Of a stretch of 64,000 bases of DNA, positions 55,089-64,000 are shown in pieces. Made by a program: the position numbers and the translations under genes. Location: the NCBI RefSeq assembly GCF_008807375.1, contig NZ_CP043311.1, positions 2,956,001-3,020,000 of the forward strand, in the 5' to 3' direction. The number at the start of each line of letters is the position of its first letter. Position 1 is the stretch's first letter. Source of the DNA: Pseudomonas lalkuanensis. GTDB lineage: Bacteria; Pseudomonadota; Gammaproteobacteria; Pseudomonadales; Pseudomonadaceae. The notes under the pieces are model-generated. The model was not told the origin of the DNA. It did no database searches and saw nothing but the letters and a program-made list of their open reading frames with translations.

Positions 55089-55256
55089 ATGAATGAGCTG
55101 GACCAACAACTGTTGGTGAGTGCATTGGAAGCAGCAGCGAAAGCCATAGTGATCACCGGCCGAAGCGCAAATATCATCAGCACCGGTATCAGCCTCTTTC
55201 CCCGCAATGGGCTGACTGTGGAAGCACTTGTCGACAGAGCGGACGCCACCATGTAG
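55089..55256 (+). pseudogene. Collapsed PAS-GGDEF (diguanylate cyclase) remnant
   Basis: The 55-codon frame MNELDQQLLVSALEAAAKAI then VITGRSANI reads as the start of a PAS sensor. It then joins directly to STGISLFPRNGLTVEALVDR and ADATM, the end of a GGDEF domain. A TAG follows where Tyr of the usual AMYRAK should be, and RAKAA continues behind it. So the middle of the gene was deleted and the tail carries a stop mutation. Confidence 0.6.
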
Positions 55257-55314
55257 AGAGCGAAGGCAGCGGTAGCGTGGTGAGGGCCTTTTCCCCTGAA
55301 GGCACATGCCGAAG

Positions 55315-56217
55315 TCATTCGTCAGCTCGAACCGCCAGGATACTGCTGGGAACCTGATATAGCGTGTGTTCGGTCGTGCTGCCGATCAGCCTGTCTACAA
55401 CCCTGCGGTGCACTCGCCCCATCACGACGACATCGATCACCTCGTCGCGCGCAAAGTCAGCAATACCACGAAGTGGTGACCCCATCAGGAAGTGACGACG
55501 TTCCTCGGGTACACCAAAGCGGTCGGCCAGGCTCACAAATGACTGGTGCAGGGCATTGCGCAATTCTTCAACCAGATCCGGCCAAGACTTATTGACCTCG
55601 CATTTGTAGCTCTGGTACGCGGGCAGGCAGTCATAGATGTACAACAAATGCAGCTCCGCATTGCACTGCAGCGCCAGGCCGGTGGCTGTCGAGATCAGCT
55701 TCTCGTTCACGCCACTGTTTTGGGCATCCACATCCATTGGATCGACTGCCGCAACGATCTTGTGTGGCAACGGATGCCGCGCTTCCCCCACCAGATGCAA
55801 TGGCGCCGGACACTCTCGCAGCAGGTACCAATCAAACGGCGTCACAAAGGCACGCTTGAGCGCCGGCTCGCGCTGGATGTCCTTGACGACCAAGTCAGGT
55901 TGCATCTCAAGAATGTACCGAATCATTTCTCCCTGGCGATCAGTCGTCCATTCGACCGAGGTGGTAATTTTCACGCCCCGCGCGCGAAGCGCATTGGCTT
56001 CGTCCTCCCAGCGGCGGCGCTGCTCGAGCAGCAGGCCTTCGCGGGTGAGCTCCTGGGTCTTGTGGTCCAGCAAGTCGAAGTTCGAGAAGGGCTCCATGAA
56101 TGCCGCGACATGGAGTGCCGAGTCGCCAGCAAGGGCCAGCGCGGCCGCACGCTGTAGGGCCGGGGAATGGCACTGGTCGGGATGGGCAATCAGCAACAGT
56201 CTTTGCATCGGGCTCAT
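55315..56217 (-). CDS. Tandem universal stress protein (UspE-like, 300 aa)
   Basis: Two USP domains lie in one chain. The first starts MQRLLLIAHPDQCHSPALQR and the second begins near KIVAAVDPMDVDA and ends VVMGRVHRRVVDRLIGSTTE then VPSSILAVRA. The ATP loop is altered (RVH where GxxG is usual), as in the UspE class. ATG 56217 is chosen with GGAGG seven bases upstream; the frame is open to 56232. It is divergent from ftsH across an exact Anr box, so it is likely induced when oxygen falls. Confidence 0.9.
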   Translation of the reverse strand: MSPMQRLLLIAHPDQCHSPALQRAAALALAGDSALHVAAFMEPFSNFDLLDHKTQELTREGLLLEQRRRWEDEANALRARGVKITTSVEWTTDRQGEMIRYILEMQPDLVVKDIQREPALKRAFVTPFDWYLLRECPAPLHLVGEARHPLPHKIVAAVDPMDVDAQNSGVNEKLISTATGLALQCNAELHLLYIYDCLPAYQSYKCEVNKSWPDLVEELRNALHQSFVSLADRFGVPEERRHFLMGSPLRGIADFARDEVIDVVVMGRVHRRVVDRLIGSTTEHTLYQVPSSILAVRADE

Positions 56218-56301
56218 AAAGCACCTCCACATGTTGTGGCAACACAGGCTACTGCGGGTACTTCACTTTTTTTTACATTGCTCCCGGCGAATCCCGACGG
56301 T

Positions 56302-56315
56302 TTGATGTGAATCAA
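56302..56315. promoter_or_regulatory. Exact Anr/FNR box
   Basis: TTGATGTGAATCAA matches the FNR/Anr consensus TTGATnnnnATCAA at every defined position. It lies in the divergent promoter between the universal stress gene (starts 56217, minus) and ftsH (starts 56380, plus). About 64-78 bp separate it from the ftsH ATG. Activation of both genes in low oxygen is likely. Confidence 0.8.
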
Positions 56316-56379
56316 ACTTGATGTCGAAAGCGGGCCCAGACTTGGGCCATGTGCGTTCTCGACTTCAGGGGCGGGCGTC

Positions 56380-58233
56380 ATGGAAAAGCAGCATCAGTGG
56401 AACATCTGGTACTTCATCATCACTTTCAGCACCTTGATGCTGCTGCAGAGCTGGTGGGCGGAACAACGCGAAGTCGAGTCCATTTCCTACAGTGAGTTCC
56501 TGAACCTGCTGCAACAAGACAAACTCACTGATCTGAGGATCGACGATCAACGCATCAGCGGCACCTTGAAGGAGCCGATCCATGGTCGCACCCACTTCAC
56601 CACCAACCGGGTTGAACCGGCGCTGGCCCAGGAGCTCGGCGGCGCCGGGGTCAATTTCACCGGGGTCGCACGGAGTCCACTGGCCAGTGCGCTCGGGTGG
56701 ATACTACCCCTCGTCATGATCTTTGCCCTCTGGAGCTTCTTCTTTCGTGGCCTGGCCGAAAAGCAGGGTCTAGGCGGACTGGCCGCCATCGGCCGATCCC
56801 GCGCCAAGGCCCTGGTGCAGCGAGACACGGGCGTCACGTTCAAGGACGTGGCCGGCATTGACGAAGCCCGGGCGGAGCTGGAGGAAGTCGTGTCCTTTCT
56901 CAAAGACCAGCCACGCTACAGCCGGCTCGGGGCGCGCATCCCCAAGGGCATACTGCTGGTCGGCCCACCCGGTACTGGAAAGACTCTGATCGCCAAGGCC
57001 GTGGCGGGCGAAGCCGGGGTCCCCTTCTTCTCGATTTCGGGTTCGGAGTTCGTCGAGCTCTTCGTGGGCGTAGGCGCTGCGCGTGTCCGCGACTTGTTCG
57101 AACAGGCGCGCAAGGCCGCGCCCTGCATCATCTTCATCGACGAACTGGATGCCCTGGGCAAGATGCGTGGCCTGGGGTCGCTCGGTGGCAACGACGAAAA
57201 GGAACAGACCCTCAACCAACTGCTCGCGGAACTGGACGGCTTCGACCCTCGTGAAGGCGTAGTGCTGCTGGCAGCGACCAATCGCCCCGAAGTTCTCGAC
57301 CCAGCGTTGCTGCGCGCAGGCCGCTTTGATCGGCAGATCCTGATCGACCGCCCCGACCGCTGTGGGCGCGCCGCGATCCTTCAGGTACATCTCAAGCATA
57401 TTCGAGTCGGCAGTGAGGTCGACTGCGATCAGGTCGCAGCTATCACGACCGGTTTCACCGGCGCGGATCTGGCCAACCTCGTCAATGAAGCGGCATTATT
57501 CGCTACCCGTCGCGGCGACGACGCAGTACGAATGGAAGACTTCACCGCCGCTGTCGAACGCATCATTGCCGGCATTGAGCGCAAGAGCCGTTTGCTGCTA
57601 CCCGAGGAGCGCCGGGTAGTGGCCTACCATGAGATGGGTCATGCACTGGCCGCCGTCTGCCTGCCGAGGATGGATCCGGTGCACAAGGTGTCCATCATCC
57701 CCCGAGCCTTCGGCTCGCTGGGTTATACCCTGCAACGGCCTGCCGAGGACCGCTTCCTGGTCAGTCAGCAAGAGTTGAAGGACCGGCTTGTGGTCCTCCT
57801 TGCCGGTCGCGCTGCCGAATCGCTGGTGTTCGGACAGATGTCCACGGGCGCTGCCGACGACCTGGCCAAGGCAACCGATATTGCTCGCCAACTGGTCACG
57901 CGCTTCGGAATGAGTAAGGAACTTGGCCAGGTTGTGCTGGAGAAGCCGACTTCCGCCTATCTCTCTGAGCACCTGCCAACAGCACGCGACAAGGACTACT
58001 CGGAAGAGACCGCCCGCGAAGTGGACTTATGTGTACGCAATATCATCGAGGAAGCCTACGCTCGCGCCACTGTGCTGCTGACTGAGCACCGTGACGTGCT
58101 GGAACAAGGCGCGCGCCTGCTACAGGAAAGGGAAACCCTGACCCCCGCGGACTTCCCGCCCCTGGCGCGCGGTCCGGATGCCCCGCTGCTTTCGCCACCG
58201 GTGCTGGGAATCGTGCCGCGTGGCCAACATTGA
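56380..58233 (+). CDS. ftsH: FtsH-type membrane AAA+ zinc metalloprotease, stress paralogue (617 aa)
   Basis: Two N-terminal membrane helices ([20 protein letters not shown] and [18 protein letters not shown]) flank a periplasmic domain, followed by the AAA+ module: [20 protein letters not shown] (Walker A), [16 protein letters not shown] (Walker B) and [20 protein letters not shown] (arginine-finger region). The protease site is [13 protein letters not shown], in the H-E-x-x-H pattern. It has Leu and Met where the housekeeping FtsH usually has Ile and Ala (DEID, HEAGH). Position and divergence argue for an additional, Anr-induced copy rather than the essential one. It degrades membrane and regulatory proteins; clients here are unknown. 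Confidence 0.92.
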   Translation: MEKQHQWNIWYFIITFSTLMLLQSWWAEQREVESISYSEFLNLLQQDKLTDLRIDDQRISGTLKEPIHGRTHFTTNRVEPALAQELGGAGVNFTGVARSPLASALGWILPLVMIFALWSFFFRGLAEKQGLGGLAAIGRSRAKALVQRDTGVTFKDVAGIDEARAELEEVVSFLKDQPRYSRLGARIPKGILLVGPPGTGKTLIAKAVAGEAGVPFFSISGSEFVELFVGVGAARVRDLFEQARKAAPCIIFIDELDALGKMRGLGSLGGNDEKEQTLNQLLAELDGFDPREGVVLLAATNRPEVLDPALLRAGRFDRQILIDRPDRCGRAAILQVHLKHIRVGSEVDCDQVAAITTGFTGADLANLVNEAALFATRRGDDAVRMEDFTAAVERIIAGIERKSRLLLPEERRVVAYHEMGHALAAVCLPRMDPVHKVSIIPRAFGSLGYTLQRPAEDRFLVSQQELKDRLVVLLAGRAAESLVFGQMSTGAADDLAKATDIARQLVTRFGMSKELGQVVLEKPTSAYLSEHLPTARDKDYSEETAREVDLCVRNIIEEAYARATVLLTEHRDVLEQGARLLQERETLTPADFPPLARGPDAPLLSPPVLGIVPRGQH

Positions 58234-58276
58234 TCCCGACCTCGTGATAGCGCAACTCTGACCCGCACGCAGCCAG

Positions 58277-59173
58277 TCAAGCCGTCCCCACCACCAGAAC
58301 GCTGGTGGGAATCTGGTGGAGCACATGCTCCGCAGTACTGCCGATGACTTTGTCCAGACCATGCCTTTGCGCACGCCCCATGACTAGCACATCGGCGCGT
58401 TTGAGCTCGATGAATTCAGCGACCATGTGAACTCGGCGCCCCACCAGAAAGTGTCGGTGTTCCGGCGGAACGCTGAATCGATCAGCCATGGCAGAAAAGG
58501 CACTCCACATGGCCGCACGCAGATCCTCTGCGTAATCCGTTGCCCAGGCCAGGGACAGCACATCCGCAAAATGAGCCAGGCCGAGATCACAGACATGAAG
58601 CAGGTGGAGTTCAGCGTTGCATTGCAACGCAAGCCCTTGGGCCGTGTGGATGATTCGCTCGTTGAGACCAGGTGCTCGCTCCTCGGTGGCCGCCATGTCA
58701 ACGGCAGCGACGACCGTGCGCGGCAGAGGATGGATGATCGCGCCAACCAGGTGCACAGGCACAGGGCACTCCTTGAGCAGGTACCAATCCAATGGCGTGA
58801 CGAAGGTACGCAGAAGCTCCGAATCCAGCTGCGCCCCCTTGATCACCATGTCCGCTTGCAGCTCCGCTACCTGGGTCAGGATTTCTTCCAGTGGATCATT
58901 CGAGCAGATCAGGTCAGTGGATACCTGGATGCCCTTGGTGCGAAGGACTCCGGCTTGTTCCTCCAGCCAGTTGCGATACTGCGTCAATGCGTGCTCACGC
59001 AGTTGCACCTGGTCCGTCGGGTCCAGGCGGCGCATGGATGTGGTCAGTTCGAAAATCGTCACGATATGCAGCGAGGCGCCGCTGGCTTGGGCCAGGGCAC
59101 TGGCGCGTTGTAGCGCGGCGGCGCTCTGCAGCGACGGATCGGCGATCAGGTACAGACGAGAATATTGGCTCAT
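58277..59173 (-). CDS. Tandem universal stress protein (298 aa)
   Basis: This is a second two-domain universal stress protein, clearly similar to the one at 55315. It has MSQYSRLYLIADPSLQSAAA at the start, WYLLKECPVPVHLVGAII in the middle, and a C-terminal VLVMGRAQRHGLDKVIGSTA. The ATP-loop change (MGRAQRH) matches that of its paralogue. ATG 59173 follows AGAGGTGGG. It is the last gene of the synthetase-PDH-carrier protein row on the same strand, 90 bp after the carrier gene, and is convergent with ftsH. Confidence 0.9.
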   Translation of the reverse strand: MSQYSRLYLIADPSLQSAAALQRASALAQASGASLHIVTIFELTTSMRRLDPTDQVQLREHALTQYRNWLEEQAGVLRTKGIQVSTDLICSNDPLEEILTQVAELQADMVIKGAQLDSELLRTFVTPLDWYLLKECPVPVHLVGAIIHPLPRTVVAAVDMAATEERAPGLNERIIHTAQGLALQCNAELHLLHVCDLGLAHFADVLSLAWATDYAEDLRAAMWSAFSAMADRFSVPPEHRHFLVGRRVHMVAEFIELKRADVLVMGRAQRHGLDKVIGSTAEHVLHQIPTSVLVVGTA

Positions 59174-59263
59174 GACCCACCTCTGTTCAGACTTGACTGC
59201 GAACTCCTTGCCCATGCGTCCAGATTGCCCGCTTTCGCTCCCCTGCCCCTCCGCCCGAAGACC

Positions 59264-59533
59264 TCAGGAGACGGAGCCCGGGCTGGTGGATTGCATCCGT
59301 TGGCGCAGATAGGCCACCACGGCATCCACACTATCCAGGTGCCGGTAGTCCGCTTCCGGAATGCTGACGCCTGTGGCCTGGTGGAGGTTGCCGAGAAATC
59401 GCAGCCAGTCCATGGAATCCAGGTCCACCTCCTCGCGCAAGGGCCGATCGCTCCGCAAACGTTGAGGCTCGATCTCGGGCGCGACACTTGCCAAGGCAGC
59501 CAGCACCTGTCGGCGGATACTTTCTTCGTCCAC
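59264..59533 (-). CDS. Acyl carrier protein-like (89 aa)
   Basis: This is a small acidic four-helix carrier protein. EEVDLDSMDWLRFLGNLHQA contains the D-S-M phosphopantetheine site (Ser in place of the DSLD of AcpP). The rest, VSIPEADYRHLDSVDAVVAY, matches helices III-IV. The natural start is GTG 59533, with GAGGTAA six bases upstream inside the end of the E2 gene, 10 bp after its stop. Carrier proteins are usually linked to fatty acid or polyketide synthesis. Here it follows a pyruvate dehydrogenase E2 and precedes a universal stress protein, so its acyl cargo is open. Confidence 0.82.
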   Translation of the reverse strand: MDEESIRRQVLAALASVAPEIEPQRLRSDRPLREEVDLDSMDWLRFLGNLHQATGVSIPEADYRHLDSVDAVVAYLRQRMQSTSPGSVS

Positions 59534-59543
59534 GGCAGTTACC

Positions 59544-60653
59544 TCATAGACGTTCGGGATCCTGTAACAGCCTGTCGACTTCCCCCAGCAAGCGCGCGCC
59601 ACTGTGGCCATCATTCGCCCGATGGTCGGCGGCTAGGCAGGCAGTGACGGTGGGCCTGACACAGAGATTGCCATTCTCAACCCAGGGGCGTTCGGCGATT
59701 CGACCGAAGCCGACCAGTGCCACCTGTGGCGGGTAGATCACGCCGAACACGGCATCGGCACTCTGGTCTCCCAGCGAGGTTACGGTAAGTCCCGCCTCCC
59801 CCAGCTCGGAGCTGCGCAGCGAGCCACTGCGCGCACGCATCACTAGATCTGTGAGATCAGCCATCACCCCCGCGAGGGGTTTGTCCGCAACATCCCGCAG
59901 AATGGGGGCGACAAGGCCACCCTGTCGCAGGGAGATGGCTACGCCCAAGTGAATGCCAGACACGGGTTCGAACCGCCCATTCTTCCAGCAACCATTGAAC
60001 TCCGGATACTCGCGCAGTGCCAGGGCGACCGCCTTGAGCAACAACGCCGCCGGCAACAGGCGTTGCTCCGGTGGCAGCCCGGCGTTGAGCGCCTGCAACC
60101 AGCTCAAGGCGCCGGCCAGCGGGATGGTCTCTGAGAGGTAGTAATGGGGAATCTCCCGCTTGGAGCGGGTCATCGACAGGGCGATGGCCTGGCGCATCGC
60201 GTCAGCCCTGTCCGTCGTCGCCCCGGATACCGATGCGCGTTCCACATCCTCCAGAGTCACCACGCCATGGGGCCCGCTGCCCCGAACGGCCTCCGGGTCT
60301 ATTCCCAGCTCCATCGCTCGCCGTCTGGCTGCAGGGGAAACCTTTGGCCGCTCTTCGACATCGCTGGTCGCCGTGGCAGTAGCCATGGGTCTGCGGATGG
60401 CGTTCTGCGCGGACTCGCCCTCCTCGAGCAGGAGCGCGATCACTGTGCCAACCGGCACCTTGCCGCCCGGCTCCAGGAGCAGCTGAAACACCTCACCATC
60501 CTGCCAGGCCTCCACATCGACCGCGGCCTTGGCGGTATCAACTACAGCGACTACCTGGCCTCGCCGAACCCGGTCGCCCGGTTTGATCCGCCATTCCAGA
60601 AGCGTTCCATAGTCCATATCCGCCCCCAGGGACGGCAACTTGAACTCGATCAT
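59544..60653 (-). CDS. Dihydrolipoamide acyltransferase, E2 (369 aa)
   Basis: This is the E2 of a 2-oxoacid dehydrogenase complex. A single lipoyl domain (1-80) carries the lipoyl Lys in VVDTAKAAVDVEAW. An E3/E1-binding domain follows at about 105-140 (VSPAARRRAMELGIDPEAVR). The C-terminal transferase domain has RSKREIPHYYLSETIPL, YPPQVALVGFGRIAERPW and the catalytic CLAADHRANDGHSGARLL (His and Asp). It is shorter than housekeeping E2, which has two or three lipoyl domains. It lies downstream of E1 alpha and beta and would transfer acetyl or another acyl group to CoA. No E3 gene is in the window. Confidence 0.93.
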   Translation of the reverse strand: MIEFKLPSLGADMDYGTLLEWRIKPGDRVRRGQVVAVVDTAKAAVDVEAWQDGEVFQLLLEPGGKVPVGTVIALLLEEGESAQNAIRRPMATATATSDVEERPKVSPAARRRAMELGIDPEAVRGSGPHGVVTLEDVERASVSGATTDRADAMRQAIALSMTRSKREIPHYYLSETIPLAGALSWLQALNAGLPPEQRLLPAALLLKAVALALREYPEFNGCWKNGRFEPVSGIHLGVAISLRQGGLVAPILRDVADKPLAGVMADLTDLVMRARSGSLRSSELGEAGLTVTSLGDQSADAVFGVIYPPQVALVGFGRIAERPWVENGNLCVRPTVTACLAADHRANDGHSGARLLGEVDRLLQDPERL

Positions 60654-60685
60654 GACTACCTCATCGGCCCGTATGGACCCGCTCG

Positions 60686-61663
60686 TCAGTGACCACAGAG
60701 GCCGCGAGCGGCCGCGACTATGTCCCCCACTTGTGGTAAAGCGGCATCTTCCAGATGCCGGGCGTAAGGAATAGGCACTTCCGCACTGCAGACCCGGACT
60801 GGCGGAGCATCCAGTTCGAAGAATCCCTGCTCGATAATCCGGGTGATGATTTCCGCCGACAGGCTTCCGCTACGCCAGCCTTCATCGACGACCAGCGCAC
60901 GTCGGGTTTTGCGCACCGAGGCGAGCAGAGTTGCGTCGTCCAGCGGACGCAGGACACGCAGGTCGATAACCTCGGCGTCGATGCCCTCCTCCGCGAGCTG
61001 TGCGGCGGCGGTCAGTGTCTTGCCCAGGGTGCCGCCGTATGCGATCAGCGTCAGGTCGCGGCCGACCCGGCGCACCCGCGCCGTTCGGATGTCCACTGGC
61101 TCATCGGGAGTCAGTTCGCCTTCCAGGTTATAGAGCTGGGCATGCTCGAAGATAAGGACCGGGTCCGGGTCCTGCAGTGCCGGCCAGAGCATGCCGCGAG
61201 CGTCCTCGAGGGTCGCAGGCGCGAGGATCTTCAACCCCGGAATATGCGCGTACCAGCCTTCCAGGCTGTGGGAATGCTGGGCCGCCAGCTGGCGACCGGC
61301 GCCGGTGGCCATCCGTACCACTAATGGCACCGAGAACTGCCCACCGGACATATGCCGCAAGGTCGCGGCCGTGTTCATCAGAGGATCCAGGGCCAGCAGG
61401 CTGAAGTTAACGGTCATCACTTCAACGATCGGGCGCATGCCGCCCAGTGCGGCGCCAATGCCTGCGCCAACGAATGTCAGTTCCGACAGCGGTGTATCAC
61501 GAACGCGCTCCGGACCGAACTCATCCAGCAATCCGCGGGATACCGCATAAGTACCGCCATAGCGCCCCACATCTTCACCCATCAGGAAAACGCGGGAATC
61601 ACGCTGTAGAGCTTCACGCAGTGACTCGCGTATCGCCGCCCGATAGGTCGTTACCTGGCTCAT
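60686..61663 (-). CDS. 2-oxoacid (pyruvate-type) dehydrogenase E1 beta subunit (325 aa)
   Basis: E1 beta begins [20 protein letters not shown], with [60 protein letters not shown] and [20 protein letters not shown] (cofactor and active-site His). The end has [20 protein letters not shown]. It overlaps the E1 alpha stop by ATGA (61660-61663), so the pair is translationally coupled, and E2 follows 32 bp later. It forms a heterotetramer with E1 alpha to decarboxylate a 2-oxoacid. Confidence 0.94.
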   Translation of the reverse strand: MSQVTTYRAAIRESLREALQRDSRVFLMGEDVGRYGGTYAVSRGLLDEFGPERVRDTPLSELTFVGAGIGAALGGMRPIVEVMTVNFSLLALDPLMNTAATLRHMSGGQFSVPLVVRMATGAGRQLAAQHSHSLEGWYAHIPGLKILAPATLEDARGMLWPALQDPDPVLIFEHAQLYNLEGELTPDEPVDIRTARVRRVGRDLTLIAYGGTLGKTLTAAAQLAEEGIDAEVIDLRVLRPLDDATLLASVRKTRRALVVDEGWRSGSLSAEIITRIIEQGFFELDAPPVRVCSAEVPIPYARHLEDAALPQVGDIVAAARGLCGH

Positions 61664-62649
61664 GATGCAGGCTCCGGACTATAGACATCGCGTTCGAGCT
61701 CCGGCACGGGCTCCAGGCTACCGGCTTCTGCGAAAGCCACGGCAGCCTGCACTTCCTGGTTGACCTGCTCGGCGATCTCCAGGAAGCCGTTCTCATCGAG
61801 CAGGCCCTGGGCTTTCAGCCGTGCACTGAAGGTATGGATGGGCCCCCGCTCCTTCCACTTTTCCACCTCGGCCTTGTCGCGATACAGCTCCGGGTCGAAC
61901 ATCGAATGGGCACGGAACCGATAGGTCTGGAACTCCAGGAAATAAGGTCCGGACCGGCTCCTTATCGCCGCGACCGCTTCTTGCGTCGCGTCGAGCACAG
62001 CGACCACATCCATGCCGTCGACGCCTCGGGCGCGCACGTTGAAGGCCGATGCCTTCGCGCAAAGGTCCTGCTGGGACTGCGAACGGGCCAGCGCAGTGCC
62101 CATGGCATAGAGGTTGTTCTCACAGCAGAAAAGTACCGGTAGTTCCCACAACGAAGCCAGATTCAGCGTCTCGGCGAAGGCCCCCTCCGCCATCGCGCCT
62201 TCACCGAAAAAGCATGCGCAGAGGCTATCGCCGCCCCGCAGCTTTTCCGCCAACGCCAGGCCGGCAGCCAGAGGCAGACCGCCGGCAACGATCGCGTTGC
62301 CTCCGTAGAAGCGCCTGTGGGAATCGAACAGGTGCATTGACCCCCCGCGACCTCGTGAACAACCCTCCTGCTTGCCGTACATCTCGGCCATTATCGCCGT
62401 CATCGGCACGCCTTTAAGCAACGCATGGCCGTGTTCGCGGTACGTCGCCACGACACTGTCTCCGGGGGCCAGCGCATGCAGCGCACCAACCGCTACCGCC
62501 TCTTCGCCGATGTAGAGGTGCAGGAACCCCCGGATCCTGCCCTCGCCGTACAGTTCGGCGGCGCGCTCTTCCAGTCGCCGGATGCGCAGCATGTCGCGAA
62601 GCAGCTCCAGGGCATATCCGGCCGTGTACGGCACATCGGATGAGTTCAT
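61660..62649 (-). CDS. 2-oxoacid (pyruvate-type) dehydrogenase E1 alpha subunit (329 aa)
   Basis: This is the TPP-binding E1 alpha. It has [80 protein letters not shown] and [20 protein letters not shown], the TPP-Mg2+ motif with Glu in place of the usual Asp of GDGA, and [15 protein letters not shown]. It starts in a 4-bp overlap with the acyl-CoA synthetase stop (62646-62649). The form is the separate alpha/beta E1 rather than the housekeeping homodimeric AceE, so it is probably an alternative complex used with this cluster. Confidence 0.94.
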   Translation of the reverse strand: MNSSDVPYTAGYALELLRDMLRIRRLEERAAELYGEGRIRGFLHLYIGEEAVAVGALHALAPGDSVVATYREHGHALLKGVPMTAIMAEMYGKQEGCSRGRGGSMHLFDSHRRFYGGNAIVAGGLPLAAGLALAEKLRGGDSLCACFFGEGAMAEGAFAETLNLASLWELPVLFCCENNLYAMGTALARSQSQQDLCAKASAFNVRARGVDGMDVVAVLDATQEAVAAIRSRSGPYFLEFQTYRFRAHSMFDPELYRDKAEVEKWKERGPIHTFSARLKAQGLLDENGFLEIAEQVNQEVQAAVAFAEAGSLEPVPELERDVYSPEPAS

Positions 62650-64000
62650 ACGGGATTCTCCAGGGTCGACAGATCGCCTTCCGGCAGCCCCAGTTCCCGG
62701 GCCTTGAGCAGACGCCGCATGAGCTTGCCGCTCCGGGTATGCGGCAGGTCGGTGACGAACGCCAGTTCCTTGGGCGCCACCGCCGCACCCAGACGCTTTC
62801 GCGCATGGCCAAGCAACTCGTCGTGCAGGGCTGTCGTAGCGACCTGGCCGGCCTTGAGGGTCACGAAGGCCTTCACCGTCTCCCCCAGAAGCGGATCCGG
62901 CATGCCGATCACCGCGGCTTCCGCAACCTCCGGCAACTCCATCAACACGCTTTCCACTTCGAAGGGACCGATCAAGTGGCCCGCAGACTTGATTACGTCA
63001 TCGCTGCGCCCGACGAACCAGTAGTAACCATCGGCATCGCGACGGGCCAGGTCGCCGCTGAGGTACCAATCGCCGGAGAAGCAGCGACGATAGCGCTCCT
63101 CCTGCCCGAGGTAGGCCCTGAACAACGCGGGCCACGGTTTTTTCAGTGCCAGTTCGCCCACCTGCTCATTGCCAAGGGGCACCAGCTGGCCTGTGGCGTT
63201 GCGACCGACAATCGCTGCATCAACGCCCGGCAACGGTTTACCCATGGATCCAGGTTTGATGGTCATCACTGCGGTGTTGGCGATCATGATTCCGCCAGTC
63301 TCTGTCTGCCACCAGTTGTCATGGATGGGGTGGCCGAGCACTTCCTTGCCCCACCATACGGCCTCGGCATTCAACGGTTCTCCGACGCTGGCGACAAAAC
63401 GCAGGGCCGGAAAGGAATGCGCCGCAGCCAGCGCTGCGCCGGCCTTCATCAACAGGCGGATGGCAGTGGGCGCGGTGTACCAGACGCTGACATGCTGGTG
63501 CTCGAGGATGCCGTACCAGCGCTCGGCATCGAACTCTGCGCTATCGACGACGCTGGTCACACCCAGCATCAGCGGAGCGAGGATGCCGTAGGACGTGCCG
63601 GTAACCCAGCCCGGGTCGGCGGTGCACCAATAGATATCGTCCGGGTGCAAGTCGAGGGCGTACTTGCCGGTAACGTAGTGCGTCACGGCGGCGCCATGGA
63701 CATGTAGCGCACCTTTTGGGGTTCCGGTGGTACCACTGGTGAAATGCAGTAATGAAGGGGTATCGGCCGTGGTCGGGGCGATGGTGAAACTGTCCTCCGC
63801 CTCCGCCAGTAGCGCATGCAGGTCGAGCGTATCGGGCGGAAGCGTCTCTCCCTGCCGGAGTCCATGGAGTAACACATGCTGGAGCAGCGGCAACCTGGCA
63901 CGAATACTCTCCACCTTGCGCTGATACAGCGCCGCACTGGTGACGAGAACGCTCCCCTCCCCCAGAGCCATGCGCGTCGCGATCGGTTCGGGCCCGAAAG
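62646..64000 (-). CDS. Acyl-CoA (acetate-type) synthetase, 5' end outside window
   Basis: This is an adenylate-forming enzyme of the AcsA type. The phosphate loop is [20 protein letters not shown]. Then come [70 protein letters not shown] and, at the C-terminus, [20 protein letters not shown] with the catalytic Lys. The frame is still open at base 64000, upstream of the first visible Met (63971), so the N-terminal part is outside. It overlaps E1 alpha downstream. It would activate acetate or a short acid to the CoA thioester, next to the enzymes that make acetyl-CoA from pyruvate. Confidence 0.93.
   Translation of the reverse strand, partial: FGPEPIATRMALGEGSVLVTSAALYQRKVESIRARLPLLQHVLLHGLRQGETLPPDTLDLHALLAEAEDSFTIAPTTADTPSLLHFTSGTTGTPKGALHVHGAAVTHYVTGKYALDLHPDDIYWCTADPGWVTGTSYGILAPLMLGVTSVVDSAEFDAERWYGILEHQHVSVWYTAPTAIRLLMKAGAALAAAHSFPALRFVASVGEPLNAEAVWWGKEVLGHPIHDNWWQTETGGIMIANTAVMTIKPGSMGKPLPGVDAAIVGRNATGQLVPLGNEQVGELALKKPWPALFRAYLGQEERYRRCFSGDWYLSGDLARRDADGYYWFVGRSDDVIKSAGHLIGPFEVESVLMELPEVAEAAVIGMPDPLLGETVKAFVTLKAGQVATTALHDELLGHARKRLGAAVAPKELAFVTDLPHTRSGKLMRRLLKARELGLPEGDLSTLENPV

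Noticed and set aside
55040..55318. 92-codon minus-strand frame
   Set aside because: It is antisense to the PAS-GGDEF remnant, whose plus-strand reading has clear domain motifs.

Overview
The window looks like a chromosome segment of a Pseudomonas-type gammaproteobacterium. The coding sequence is G+C-rich with G/C-ending codons. PaaK, FeaB, ETF, SulP and the pyruvate dehydrogenase-like genes read like pseudomonad proteins, and there is an exact FNR/Anr box. There is no rRNA, tRNA or CRISPR array that I can see. Between the metabolic blocks lie decayed integrase, chemoreceptor, Toprim, malic enzyme and PAS-GGDEF fragments, so the segment has been rearranged repeatedly.

Region 1 (1-9.7 kb, all +) is a tightly packed acyl-CoA catabolic operon. 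It holds three acyl-CoA dehydrogenases, a (3R)-hydroxyacyl-CoA dehydrogenase-like SDR, an HTD2/MaoC-type hydratase, a CitE-type CoA-ester lyase, both ETF subunits, a thiolase and a CoA-transferase. It can oxidise an acyl-CoA, hydrate it, cleave it by lyase and/or thiolase, and pass electrons to ETF. An old-yellow-enzyme/dienoyl-CoA reductase-like protein follows (9.9-11.9 kb), then an EamA exporter on the other strand.

Region 2 (12.9-16.6 kb) is relic-rich and more A+T-rich, with a Toprim (Wadjet JetD-like) fragment and two integrase fragments. Region 3 (16.7-33.6 kb) is an accessory block bracketed by two diverged, same-orientation copies of one integrase C-terminus. It encodes phenylacetate-CoA ligase, a soluble PAS-PAS-MCP protein, an HxlR/quinone reductase/RidA-like unit, an AraC regulator and an apparent AraC-linked catabolic set. 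That set comprises an unknown 254-residue protein, an aryl-aldehyde dehydrogenase, a nitroalkane-oxidase-like flavoprotein, an outer-membrane transporter and a phenylacetaldehyde dehydrogenase. An LLM oxidoreductase, a second HxlR and a stand-alone EF-G complete the block. The unknown gene and the nitroalkane-oxidase-like gene share a 73-bp upstream element, which suggests a common regulator. The combined chemistry points to making an aryl aldehyde, oxidising it to phenylacetate and activating it to phenylacetyl-CoA.

Region 4 (35.4-44.5 kb, all -) is a surface-adhesion locus. A TPR-like secreted protein, a 1492-residue trimeric autotransporter with an 813-bp internal duplication, a BamE-like lipoprotein and another lipoprotein form an operon. 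Upstream is an unusual single-chain receiver-LuxR-PAS-kinase protein that lacks both canonical phosphorylation residues (Asp to Glu, His to Asp).

Region 5 (45-47.2 kb) holds a divergent AraC/SDR pair and an integrase start relic. Region 6 (47.3-64 kb) looks like a low-oxygen/stress and pyruvate module: three small genes including a YkgJ-type protein, a SulP transporter, a ribbon-helix-helix protein, a malic enzyme pseudogene, a PfkB kinase, a beta-CASP nuclease, two tandem universal stress proteins, an FtsH paralogue behind an exact Anr box, and an operon of acyl-CoA synthetase, E1 alpha, E1 beta, lipoyl E2, a small acyl carrier protein and a universal stress protein. The synthetase gene runs off the right edge.
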